Origin: Phytophthora colocasiae
Lineage: Eukaryota > Oomycota > Peronosporomycetes > Peronosporales > Peronosporaceae
Length of the DNA stretch: 64,000 nucleotides
NCBI GenBank assembly: GCA_018806915.1
Contig: JAGKQI010000049.1
Span: forward strand, 1,550,001 to 1,614,000
Direction of reading: 5' to 3'
Shown here: piece by piece, positions 1-9,073 of the stretch
Numbering within the stretch: the stretch's first letter is position 1
Layout: each line of letters starts with the position of its first letter
Notes under the pieces: generated by a model
What the model saw: only the letters and a program-made list of their open reading frames with translations
Told to the model about the DNA's origin: nothing
Databases searched by the model: none
Translations under genes and position numbers: made by a program

Positions 1-51
1 AACGGCCAGTTTGGGCGAACGAAGATTATTTCGTCCAAACAGTTCCAGCAG

Positions 52-3000
52 ATGTTGCGTAGGGACAAGGATATTGAAGCAGTGTTTGTCATCAATCCGC
101 ATGATTCGGAGAAGGCTGAACGCTTCAAGAGTCAAGGATGGGACGCTCTCAAGGATAATCCGGCGTATGAGACGCTACTGAAGTATGCGGATACGGTTTT
201 CCGTACGGAACTTCCGAATGAGACACCGCCAGTACGGGAAGGAATTGAGCACGAGATTTTGCTCAAACCCGGTACTCAACCGATTTCGGTCAAACAATGG
301 CGCCAAAGTCCTGATCAGAGAAAAACGATTCAGGAATGGACCAAAGAGATGGTTCAGGCTGGCATCATTCGACCGAGTACGTCAGCATTTTGTGCACCGA
401 CTTTCTGTGTGAAGAAACCAGTCGGATGGCGTATTGTGCACGATTATCGTCTATTGAACTTGGCGACGATTTTACCAGCTATTCCTATGCCTCGCAAGGA
501 AGATACCTTTGATGCGATGGCCGGTAGCTATTGGTATTCGTGCATGGACTTACTTTGGGGTTATTACCAAGTGAAGTTACGAGAAGCAGATATACCTTTC
601 ACTGCTTTCTCAACCCCAGATGGTCTATTTGAATATCTCGTCACACCCATGGGGCTCAGTGGTAGCCCAGGAACCTTTAATCGACTGCTGCAAAAGGTTT
701 TCATGGATTTGAGTGATGTGGCGAAGATTTACTTCGATGATATCTACGTATACACGAAGGGTGAAGATGTGAACGACCACATCGCAGCACTGGACAGGAG
801 TATTGAAGCGATGTGAAGAGCAGAAGCTCTACATCAAACTGTCCAAATGCCAATTTTGCGTGGATGAGATTCCATGCTTAGGCGACTTCGTCGGACGCAA
901 GGGCGTTCGTATGGACCCAGATAAGGTGAAGATTATCGCCGAGTGGCCAGTCCCCAAGACCAAGAAGCAAATGGAAGCTTCCTGGGGACAACGGTTTACG
1001 TTTCGAGATTTTGCAAGGATTTCGCGCAGTTTGCAGGTCCTTTGCATGAATGTATCAAGGAAAACGTTCTCGTGATGCTATCGAACTCGATGAGAACCAA
1101 TTACGCTGTTTTGACGAGCTTAAGCGCTTGTCATCACCTCCGGTTCTCAGTCTTCCTGATTTCTCCAAACCTTTCGGAATTCGGATGGACGCCTCAAATT
1201 TCGCAATTGAAGTCTTATTTCAAAAGGAGGGAGGGTTGGAACATCCAATAGCCTATACGGGCAGAAAGATGAAGCCAGCAGAACTGAATTATCCAGTTCG
1301 CGAACAGGAACTACTCGCTATTATGCATGCGTTGAAGACATGGCGCGTGTATCTTCTCGACAAGCCATTCCTGGTGGAAACAGATCACAAGAGCATTGAG
1401 ATGATTCTCACGCAGAAGACGACGAATCGACGCATTGCGCGGTGGTTCAACGAACTTGCGGAGTTTCAGCCTCTGTTCAAGTGGATTCCAGGAGAGACGA
1501 ATGTAGTCGCAGATGCGATGTCGAGAAATCCTGAGTTCGAGCATAAGGCAGCGCAAGTGAGCCTGAAGGAACTTCTTGATACGGCTCAAAACCGTGAAAT
1601 TGTGGCTACCATGGTCGAGAACAATATGACCGTGGCACAATCCGCAGTGAAGATGTACTCGTGGAACAAGGACTTGCAAGGACTTGTCAAGAAGCTACAG
1701 CTTGGAGACAAGGTTCCGCATTACTCGCTAGATCATGGCGTGCTGTATTATCAGACGCGTGAAGATGAGAGTCCTAGATTGTACATTCCCGATGACGAAG
1801 ATCTGAAGAATCGAGTCATTTGTGAGAACCACGATGCAGTAACGGCAGGCCACCCAGGGTATTACAAGACCTATGTCGCAGTACGTGAGAAGTACTATTG
1901 GCCGAAGATGATGAAGTATATTCAGCGCTATGTGAACACTTGTGAAATGTGTCAGCGCAACAAAGCGAGGCAGGTGAAGCCTCCCGGATTACTTCAACCG
2001 CTGGAGATACCACGAGGTAGATGGGTCGACATTTCAATGGATTTCATTGTGTCTCTACCTCCCAGCAAGGATGGTTTGAATGCCATCATGGTCATTGTGG
2101 ATCGATTGACCAAGCGTGCAAAGTTTATTGCTACGCAGACGACAGACAGCGCAGAGGATATTGCGAATGTTTTCATGAAGAGTTATGTAAGAGATCATGG
2201 CCTTCCGAAGACGATTGTGTCTGATCGTGACTCCAAATTTACGTCTAAGTTTTGGCAGGCTGTTATCACTGCTATGGGAACGCAGCATAACCTGTCATCG
2301 GCATTTGAAATAGGCCGCAGACGGATGGACAAACGGAACGTACAAACCGTTTTATCGGAGATTATCTCCGAGGTGTTATCAACCCAGCCCAGAATGATTG
2401 GGATGAGTTTCTTCATTTGGCAGAGTTCGCCTATAATCGGCGATTGCATGCTACGATTGGCATGTCACCATTTGAAGCGGATCTAGGATATATTCCATAT
2501 ATGCCCGACGATATCGCGGCAGATCCGGAGTTTAAGAAGTTGGAGAAAGCAGCAAAGAGTTTCTCTCCGACAGGAAGCCTTCCTCAAGGTCGCGCAAGAC
2601 CGTATGAGTGAAGCACAGGAGCGCATGAAGCATTATTACGACAGGAACAGACTTGTCCAAGACTTCAAAATTGGCGACATGGTGCTACTAGATGGGAAGA
2701 ATTTGGATATCCGTCATAAGGGGTACGCACAGTCGAAGAAGTTAGCTCCGAGGTTCATTGGACCATTCCCGGTCCAGAAGAAGGTATCTCGAGACTCGTA
2801 TGAGTTGGGATTATCGAAGAACCTGAAGTTGCATCCAGTTTTCCATACATCACTGTTGAAGCCGTACCGCAAGGACCCGAAGCGCAGGCAAAGGTGAACA
2901 AGGTTGTGTTAGCCGATGGAACTGAAGGGCAACTGGTCGAAGCCGTGATTAACCACCGTAAGTACAAGGGGAAGCCGCAGTACAAGGTTTGGTGGTTAGG

Positions 3001-3136
3001 CGAGACCAAGAAGGAGGCCACATGGGAACCTGTTGAGAATCTGAAACAGATCCCTGGTCTCATCGACCTCTATTGGAAGTCCAAGAAGAGAGAATCCTTT
3101 CTAGGGGAGGCTCTTTCTCGAAGGGAGGTCATGTGA
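52..3136 (+). pseudogene. Broken Ty3/gypsy pol (RT, RNase H, integrase, chromodomain)
   Basis: This is the pol coding region of a retrotransposon that copies itself through RNA. The RT segment (52-816) carries the catalytic YFDD-type box at about 727-740. Frame changes follow near 810 and 1055. RNase H (about 1150-1530) shows the ETDHKS and PGETNVVADAMSR motifs. The integrase HHCC zinc region lies at about 1830-1970, and the first two core acidic residues are in DFI (about 2041) and SDRDSKF (about 2220). Another frame change near 2300 removes the third acidic position from this frame, with more near 2480 and 2600. The chromodomain (about 2940-3090) closes the protein. Several frame changes mean a dead copy, not programmed frameshifting. 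Confidence 0.88.
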
Positions 3137-3539
3137 CGGAATGCTGTCGATAGCACTCCGTCGGCATTGAAGTGCAAGTTGATGCACTGTAGTGCAATCT
3201 ACATATCTCTACATGTACCCACTTTGTGATTGGCTAAAACTAGATTCTGGTATTATGCCATTGTGGTTTACGCCATTCAGCTGAGACATTGAGAGAGTCT
3301 CATTGGCTGAAATTCGAGAAGGTTCTCGAAGCTTGATTATGGGACGCCCAGGAGTCAAGTCAACATTGCTACGTGGAAGTTTATAGGAAAATCATTGGTA
3401 GATAGCCAAATCAGAAGATAGGAAAAGATAGGCTCTAGGATACATTCTACTGGATTTTTGAGAGAGCTCTGTGAGCCACCAGTTAGCTTAGGACCGTAAG
3501 AGCCTTCCTCATTTCAATTCACTTTTCAATTTACCAACA
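3132..3539 (+). repeat. 3' LTR of the Ty3/gypsy element
   Basis: It starts TGTGACGG directly after the purine tract and overlaps the last stop codon of pol. The proposed end is ..ACCAACA at 3539. The length of about 408 bp is normal for oomycete gypsy LTRs. It contains one TACATGTA octamer (3210-3217). The 3' edge is an estimate because the matching 5' LTR is not in the window. Confidence 0.6.
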
Positions 3540-3926
3540 ACCTCTCAGTGGCCCACCAACTGGTCACGCCTCCCTGGGTCTTCGCTCCGCCGTCCAAGTC
3601 CGGCCTCCGCTTCCTCGCCCCCGCGCGCTTACTGTGTTACACTGATCCCAACATCTCCTTGTTCATTGGGCACTTAAGCGGGGCCTCCTGCTTGACTTCT
3701 TCTTTGTTGAAAATGCTGAATCCCATCGTTATTGGCTGGTGCGAATGCGGTTTGGCGTAGTTGGTATTCCTCTTGTGGCGAATTCTAAAATGAACTAAAG
3801 CTAGAGCTCATCGGAAAACTATGTTGACGAAAGGTGATGACAAGACTTCACGCCGAAAGACAGCCGTGTTGCCTAACTGATCACAATAAGGGATTCAAAT
3901 GTTATGGTACAAAAATGATTCAAGAT
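3540..3926. other. Intergenic, nothing recognised
   Basis: This stretch lies between the LTR and the 3' end of the first MFS gene. A 70-codon open frame at 3548-3760 has no recognisable features and I do not support it as a gene. Confidence 0.5.
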
Positions 3927-5564
3927 TTAGATAATCTGATGCAGCGGATCCTTCTTTTGAGCGCTTTCCTTGCCCTTGAAGCTGATAATTCGTCGGCCAA
4001 AGATACTGTAGTTATAGCCCGCATCGAAGCGATCCATGGGGTTGGTGCGCACGAAAAGCAAAACTACTAGACCTGCGACAATGATGATGAAAATGTCGTT
4101 CACCGTCGAGATGTAGGCCTCACTAATGGACACCCCAGCTTCGATCTGACTGCTGTAAGCGTTGTTGAACGTGATTCCACCGACGACGCCTCCAATTGAC
4201 CAAGCGGTAAGGATCAGTCCATGCATGGCACCAATGTTAAAAGCACCGAACATATCGGTCAGGAACGCCGGAATCGTCCCAAAACCTCCACCGTAGCTGG
4301 CGGTCAGGATGAAAATCTCCACCACGAATGCGGTATACTCGTTGTTTCGAATGAGCATCGGTGTAGTGCCTACGATCACCACCTGCAGGATCAAAGTCGT
4401 GTAGAACACACACTTGCGGGCGAACGCATGCTCGATATTGAAGTAGCGAGCCACAATATCCGATGACAGCGAGAAAAAGAGGCGTCCGAAACAGTTAAAA
4501 ACTCCGTTGATCGACACAATGTTAGCAGCTTCGTCCCCTGAACGACCGAAAATGTCCGTGCACATATTGGACAGCTTGGAGAGCACGACTAGGCCGTAGA
4601 TCTGGTTGGCGAAGAACATGAGGTACATGCAGAGGAAGTCCATGGACTTGATGGCGTCAATTAGCGACAATTTCCGGACTTGAGCGTTGGTACTGGTGAT
4701 AAAGTCGATTTCGCTTTCCGACATCGTAGACTCATATTGCAGCTTTGATGTGAGTGGAGCAACGTTACCCGTTGTCATCTCGGACTCCTCGACCATTTCA
4801 CCGTGCATGTTTAAACCGCCAACTGTGAACTCTAAGTGTGGAGTTCGTAGTACAATAGCGCAGATATACATTGTTCCAGCCATGATACAGCCAACCACCA
4901 AAAAAGTCGAGGGCACACCAACAGCTTCGATGCACGGACGGTAAACTTTCGCCCAAGCCACAGCTCCTGCACCATATCCAGCTACAGCGAAGCCTGCAGC
5001 TGTGCCTCGGTAGTCTGGAAACCATTTCTGAAGTGCAGATACTGGAGCAATGTAGCAAAGACCCATTCCAAAGCCGCAGAATAGACCATAGCCGAGATAA
5101 ACAGGAACGATAGCCTTGTGTGCCACACCGAGGGCCACAATGATGTGACCTAGTAGAAACGATGTCGTACCAAGCATCACACCGGATCGAGGACCATTGC
5201 GTTCGATCCAAGGACCCATTATGGCCGTTGTGGTACCGAAAACACCGACTGCAATGTAGAAGGCATTAACAGCGTGGCCTGCTTTCGGGTCGTTGTACAC
5301 GTAGTCGTCGATGGGTTTGTTGAAAACTGACCAGGAGTACAGCGATCCGATGCAAAACTGGACCAGGAAACTCGCGAAAAACAGGTACCACCGAGAGAAC
5401 TGAAGACATTTTGCCGAGTAGTAGCGGTCCTTGCCGAGGTAGAACGTAAACAACCATTCTTCGGCGTCGTACTGCTCTAGAGAGCAGGGATTCCGTGTCA
5501 CAGTCCAGTGGTTGGCAATTTTCATTTGCACTGAATGCATGCACGAATTGTTGACTCGGCTCAT
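3927..5564 (-). CDS. MFS transporter, oxalate/formate antiporter-like (copy 1)
   Basis: Predicted 545-aa, 12-helix membrane transporter of the major facilitator superfamily, closest in pattern to the oxalate:formate antiporter/monocarboxylate group. The first helix (WYLFFASFLVQFCIGSLYSW), the GPWIERNGPR loop and the QKWFPDYRGTAAGFAV segment after helix 4 are shared with the two paralogues upstream. A long cytosolic loop separates helices 6 and 7, and the C-tail has a conserved DRF..GY..S.FG+R-IS-KGK pattern. The start at 5564 is an ATG 40 bp after an Inr+FPR promoter; in-frame ATGs at 5540 and 5525 are possible alternatives. The N-terminus is shorter than in the other copies. The substrate is not deducible; a small organic anion is the family expectation. 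Single exon. Confidence 0.88.
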   Translation of the reverse strand: MSRVNNSCMHSVQMKIANHWTVTRNPCSLEQYDAEEWLFTFYLGKDRYYSAKCLQFSRWYLFFASFLVQFCIGSLYSWSVFNKPIDDYVYNDPKAGHAVNAFYIAVGVFGTTTAIMGPWIERNGPRSGVMLGTTSFLLGHIIVALGVAHKAIVPVYLGYGLFCGFGMGLCYIAPVSALQKWFPDYRGTAAGFAVAGYGAGAVAWAKVYRPCIEAVGVPSTFLVVGCIMAGTMYICAIVLRTPHLEFTVGGLNMHGEMVEESEMTTGNVAPLTSKLQYESTMSESEIDFITSTNAQVRKLSLIDAIKSMDFLCMYLMFFANQIYGLVVLSKLSNMCTDIFGRSGDEAANIVSINGVFNCFGRLFFSLSSDIVARYFNIEHAFARKCVFYTTLILQVVIVGTTPMLIRNNEYTAFVVEIFILTASYGGGFGTIPAFLTDMFGAFNIGAMHGLILTAWSIGGVVGGITFNNAYSSQIEAGVSISEAYISTVNDIFIIIVAGLVVLLFVRTNPMDRFDAGYNYSIFGRRIISFKGKESAQKKDPLHQII

Positions 5565-5590
5565 CTTGGAAAGTCAAAGAGACCTTGAAA

Positions 5591-5610
5591 GAGGAATGGA
5601 AAATGAGGTG
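5591..5610 (-). promoter_or_regulatory. Inr+FPR core promoter of MFS copy 1
   Basis: The minus strand reads CACCTCATTTTCCATTCCTC, a close match to the oomycete initiator plus flanking promoter region (YTCATTYYNCAWTTNYY). Transcription starting here leaves a leader of about 40 nt before the ATG at 5564. Confidence 0.6.
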
Positions 5611-5991
5611 CTACTGTGTGAAATAGCTAACACCGTGGAAGAGGTGAGGACATGGTGCCTCCATAATGTGTTACATTTCTTTCATATGGCAAGGATCACC
5701 ATGAAAAAAATGGGAAAGACGAGCCCAGAACGATCTTATCCTAAAAACGATAGGTAATTTGGCTTGTGCTGAATTTGCCAACTGGGGGAAAACGTGTGGC
5801 TAACCAGATAACTTCAACTTCGTTCTTTGTTTACATTCCTGCGAAACCCATATCGTCGAAAACTTTTTGTCATCATAGCTAAGATTCATGAATTATACAT
5901 ACTTTGCTCTGTTCGAACTACAACTACGTGCACAACGTTCCCTCTCGCCTTCAATTCTTTCGTGTACCAGTCCATATTCGTTCGCGACTAC
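5611..5991. other. Intergenic between MFS copies 1 and 2
   Basis: This holds upstream sequence of copy 1 and the 3' flank of copy 2. I see no gene, repeat or structural RNA in it. Confidence 0.5.
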
Positions 5992-7683
5992 TTACGCTGC
6001 ATCAAGAAGCGGTTCCTCCTTCTGTGGTTGCTTGCCCTTGATGCTGATAACGCGTTTGCCGAAGAGGCTCAGGTGGTAGCCAGGTTTGAATCGATCTGCA
6101 GCTTCCGTACGCACGAAGAACAGCACAACGAAGCCAACAATCACAATGATGAAGATGCGGCGTACCGTGTAGATGTAAGCTTCATGGATCTCCCATCCAT
6201 CTGCGATCTGGTTGCCGTACGTGTGGTTAAATGTGATTCCACCAACGACACCACCAATTGACCAGGCTGTAAGGATCAATCCGTGCATTGCACCGATATT
6301 GAACGCCCCGAACATATCAGTTAGGAAGGCTGGGATCGTGCCAAAGCCACCACCGTAACTGGCTGTAAGGATGAAGATCTCGGCCACGAATCCAGTGTAG
6401 TTGTTGTTTCGCATGAGAATAGGGATCGTACCGAGGATGATCGCCTGCGACGCTAGTGCGTAGAAGTACAGACACTTGCGGGCGAACGAGTGTTCCACGT
6501 TGAACTTGCGCACGATGACGTCGGACACGAGCGGGAATGCCAATCGCCCACAGCAGTTGAAGACGCCGTTGATCGAGACGATATCCGATGCTTGGTCTGC
6601 AGATTTTTTGAAAATGTCGGTGCACATACTGGAGAGCTTCGACAGCACGATCAGACCGTAGAGCTGATTGCCGAAGAACATGATGTACATACATAGGAAG
6701 TCCGGGGTCTTGATGGCGTCGATCAGCGTCAACTTCCGCACTAAAGTGTTGGTAGCAGTCGTTGGCTCCACAATCTCTTGTACATCTCGTGCGGTAGGTG
6801 TCGTAATGGACTCGTATTCGTGTGAAGACAAGACACTGACCTTCTCGCCGCGGTGAATGAGTTCGTCGGCCTCATCCACAGCTTCTCCGTGGATATTTAA
6901 GCCACTGACAACGAATTCATGGTGCGGAGAACGCAGTACAATAGCGCAAACGTACATAGCGAAGGCCATGACACAGCCGATGAGAATAAATGTCGACGAA
7001 AGTCCCACGGCATCAATGCACGGAAGGTAGACCTTCGCCCACACGACAGATCCAGCTCCATATCCCCCAACTGCAAAGCCTGCAGCCGTTCCGCGATAGT
7101 CGGGGAACCATTTTTGCAGTGCCGACACGGGGGAGATGTAGCAGAGACCCATTCCGAAGCCACAGAAGATGCCGTAGCCGATGTAAATGGCTGCGATCGC
7201 CTTGTAGTGCACGCCGATGGCTACAATGATGTTGCCAATAAGGAACGATGATGTGCCGAGCACAACTCCGGCCCTTGGGCCATGACGTTCAATCCACGGC
7301 CCCATAATCGCCGTCGTCGTGCCGAAAACACCCACAGCAATGTAGAACGCGTTAACGGCGCGGCCAGCCTTGTTGTCGTCGTACACATGCAGATCAATGG
7401 GTTTGTTGAAGACGGACCAGGAATACAGGGAACCGATACAGAATTGAACCAGGAAGCTGGCGAAGAAGAGGTACCACCGGGTGAAGCGCAGACCCGGCAG
7501 CCAGAAGTAGCGGTTATTGCCCAGGTAGCACGTGACAAGCCACTCTTCGGCCGCGTCTTGCTCGGCCGTACGATGCTTGGGCGGGACCGTCCAGTGGCCA
7601 GCGATCGCGTCTTTCGTGGCCCTTAGACATGTTTTCTCGTTCGGGGCAGTCGAATCGATGGTGGCAGGGTCTTCTACGCCCAT
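5992..7683 (-). CDS. MFS transporter, oxalate/formate antiporter-like (copy 2)
   Basis: Predicted 563-aa paralogue of the neighbouring MFS genes, with the same helix pattern, GPWIERHGPR loop, QKWFPDYRGTAAGFAVGGYG segment and C-terminal DRF..GYHLSLFGKRVISIKGK. The frame is open further up to an ATG at 7809, but I chose the ATG at 7683. An Inr+FPR promoter lies at 7731-7750, between the two ATGs, and the protein then begins like copy 3 (short polar tail, then HWTVP.KHR..EQD.AEE). The helix 6-7 loop is longer than in copy 1 and contains a Thr-Pro-Thr-Ala-Arg motif shared with copy 3. Tandem head-to-tail order points to local duplication. Likely a plasma-membrane carrier for small organic anions. 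Confidence 0.9.
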   Translation of the reverse strand: MGVEDPATIDSTAPNEKTCLRATKDAIAGHWTVPPKHRTAEQDAAEEWLVTCYLGNNRYFWLPGLRFTRWYLFFASFLVQFCIGSLYSWSVFNKPIDLHVYDDNKAGRAVNAFYIAVGVFGTTTAIMGPWIERHGPRAGVVLGTSSFLIGNIIVAIGVHYKAIAAIYIGYGIFCGFGMGLCYISPVSALQKWFPDYRGTAAGFAVGGYGAGSVVWAKVYLPCIDAVGLSSTFILIGCVMAFAMYVCAIVLRSPHHEFVVSGLNIHGEAVDEADELIHRGEKVSVLSSHEYESITTPTARDVQEIVEPTTATNTLVRKLTLIDAIKTPDFLCMYIMFFGNQLYGLIVLSKLSSMCTDIFKKSADQASDIVSINGVFNCCGRLAFPLVSDVIVRKFNVEHSFARKCLYFYALASQAIILGTIPILMRNNNYTGFVAEIFILTASYGGGFGTIPAFLTDMFGAFNIGAMHGLILTAWSIGGVVGGITFNHTYGNQIADGWEIHEAYIYTVRRIFIIVIVGFVVLFFVRTEAADRFKPGYHLSLFGKRVISIKGKQPQKEEPLLDAA

Positions 7684-7730
7684 AGTGAAAGGTTTGGAGG
7701 GTTGACGGAAGTTCGACTTGCAGTGGAGGC

Positions 7731-7750
7731 AGCCAATTGAGGAATGAACG
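7731..7750 (-). promoter_or_regulatory. Inr+FPR core promoter of MFS copy 2
   Basis: The minus strand reads CGTTCATTCCTCAATTGGCT, near-perfect Inr+FPR and almost identical to the copy 3 promoter (CATTCC.CAATTGGC). It sits about 60 bp before the ATG at 7683 and decides the start, since the ATG at 7809 would lie upstream of transcription. Confidence 0.68.
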
Positions 7751-7839
7751 GAGGTTTGGCAAGCAGAATTTGGCATCCGAAGCGAGAGCAGTCGGGCAGT
7801 CGGTGGCATTGGTCATGAGGAGTCGAAGACTTCCTAAAG

Positions 7840-7962
7840 ACTTCAACGTGGTGGAGGTGGAACGTTGAAGTTGGTGAAAAAAGCGATATAAATTGCGTTT
7901 CCTGAGGAAACGCAATTTATATCGCTTTTTTCACCAACATCCCAGGAAACTTTCCTGGGATG
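7840..7962. repeat. Chain of three abutting perfect inverted repeats
   Basis: There are three back-to-back palindromes. The first has arms 7840-7849 and 7862-7871 (10 bp, 12-nt loop). The second has arms 7870-7903 and 7905-7938, 34 bp each without mismatch around a single G at 7904. The third has arms 7938-7949 and 7951-7962 (12 bp) around a C at 7950. Each repeat begins within the last base or two of the previous one. As RNA or cruciform DNA this would form three adjoining hairpins, the middle one very long. No TIR-type target duplication was seen around it. The origin is unknown. Confidence 0.9.
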
Positions 7963-9073
7963 ACTGGATGTGAAAATGAATACATGGTTGAAACTAGTGG
8001 CATTATATTTTGCAATATACTTGAATTTGTAAGACACTGTACCTTTGAAAAATGTTTGAAGTGGTCGTGGTAATTGGGGAAATTAATCCGAGTTGAGGGC
8101 ATGTGTCGAGGAGATATCAAGACGACATGACCGCACCGGAAGGCCTAGTGCTCGCTCGGGTTGCGGACTACACTAGAGTGAAGGTGGAGGTGTATGACCA
8201 AGCCTTTTACAAAGGATAGGAGCGCCACCACTAGCTACAGGATGATGTAGCCTACACCATCCATGCAACTTCTGCCTACGTTCGAGGTGAGGGGATGGAC
8301 GTGTCAACACGGCAACAGGGCCTTGCATCAGCAACGCCTTTTAGTATCCTTTTCCGGGTGTTAATTGTCCTAAAACTTTTCGGCTTGCTGTCCCAAGCTT
8401 TAGGACGGGCCATTTTGCCTATATGTCACGACGGTCATCGGGGTGACACCAGGAGCGACAACTTGTCGCCGACAAGGCAGCACGTCTGGTTCAGCACAAA
8501 AGCTGCCACGACATTTACTTCCTCGTTGCTTTTTCGACGTCAAGAACACCCCTGGCTTCTCCGTGCTGACGTTGGCCATTGTTTAACGCTAGTGATCATG
8601 ACCGAAATGTGTCAACGAACATGCTCATACGCGGAACGCAAGGTGCTGAGCACTATCCCTGTCCGTTTAACACCATCACGGTGACCATGCCATGTGCTGC
8701 ACCACCAACAAGCCGCCATCGTCTTGCCTAGATACAACCCGGTGGCGGGCATGCGAGGTCATCGTTGCTGCGTGGTTACGACTGCATGGCACACCATCGC
8801 AATGCAGACTCCAAGTTCCCAGGGTGCTTACCGGTACAAAACTGAGTGCTGTTGCGTGGCGAGTGCTTCGCCTTTTGCGGTGGTCACATCAGAATCTGAT
8901 TCAGCTGCACATTGAATCTGCAACAAGAAAAGAGGCAGAACATGGACAAGAGAATGACGTCTTGCTAGTTGTGAAGTTGCTTCAACAACAGCTTCAGAAT
9001 AGTACACAATCACTACATGCTATTCGTTTCTCTTCTTTGAGCTACGTCATATACTACGAACGTCCACGCATAC
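7963..9073. other. 1.1-kb stretch without a recognised gene
   Basis: Open frames on the plus strand (8295-8684 and 8692-9129) have unremarkable composition, no motif and no promoter, and the second runs into the MFS gene on the other strand. I do not support a gene. It could be decayed transposon sequence. Confidence 0.4.

Larger units (their letters stand above)
1..3539 (+). mobile_element. Ty3/gypsy (chromovirus) LTR retrotransposon, 3' part
   Basis: The window opens inside the pol region of a Ty3/gypsy element; gag, protease and the 5' LTR lie outside. Visible in order are reverse transcriptase, RNase H, a zinc-binding integrase N-terminus, the integrase core and a C-terminal chromodomain. 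That order (RT-RH-INT-chromodomain) defines chromoviruses. A purine tract (about 3121-3128) is followed by TG at 3132, the expected start of the 3' LTR. The coding part changes frame several times, so this copy cannot make an intact polyprotein. The 3' boundary is inferred from a CA end only, because no 5' LTR is present for comparison. Confidence 0.9.

Noticed and set aside
52..3136. Programmed frameshifting as the reason for multiple pol frames
   Set aside because: At least five frame changes occur, including within RT, RNase H and integrase, which is decay.
7684..7809. Longer N-terminus for MFS copy 2 starting at the ATG at 7809
   Set aside because: The core promoter lies at 7731-7750, downstream of that ATG, and the extra residues have no match in the paralogues.
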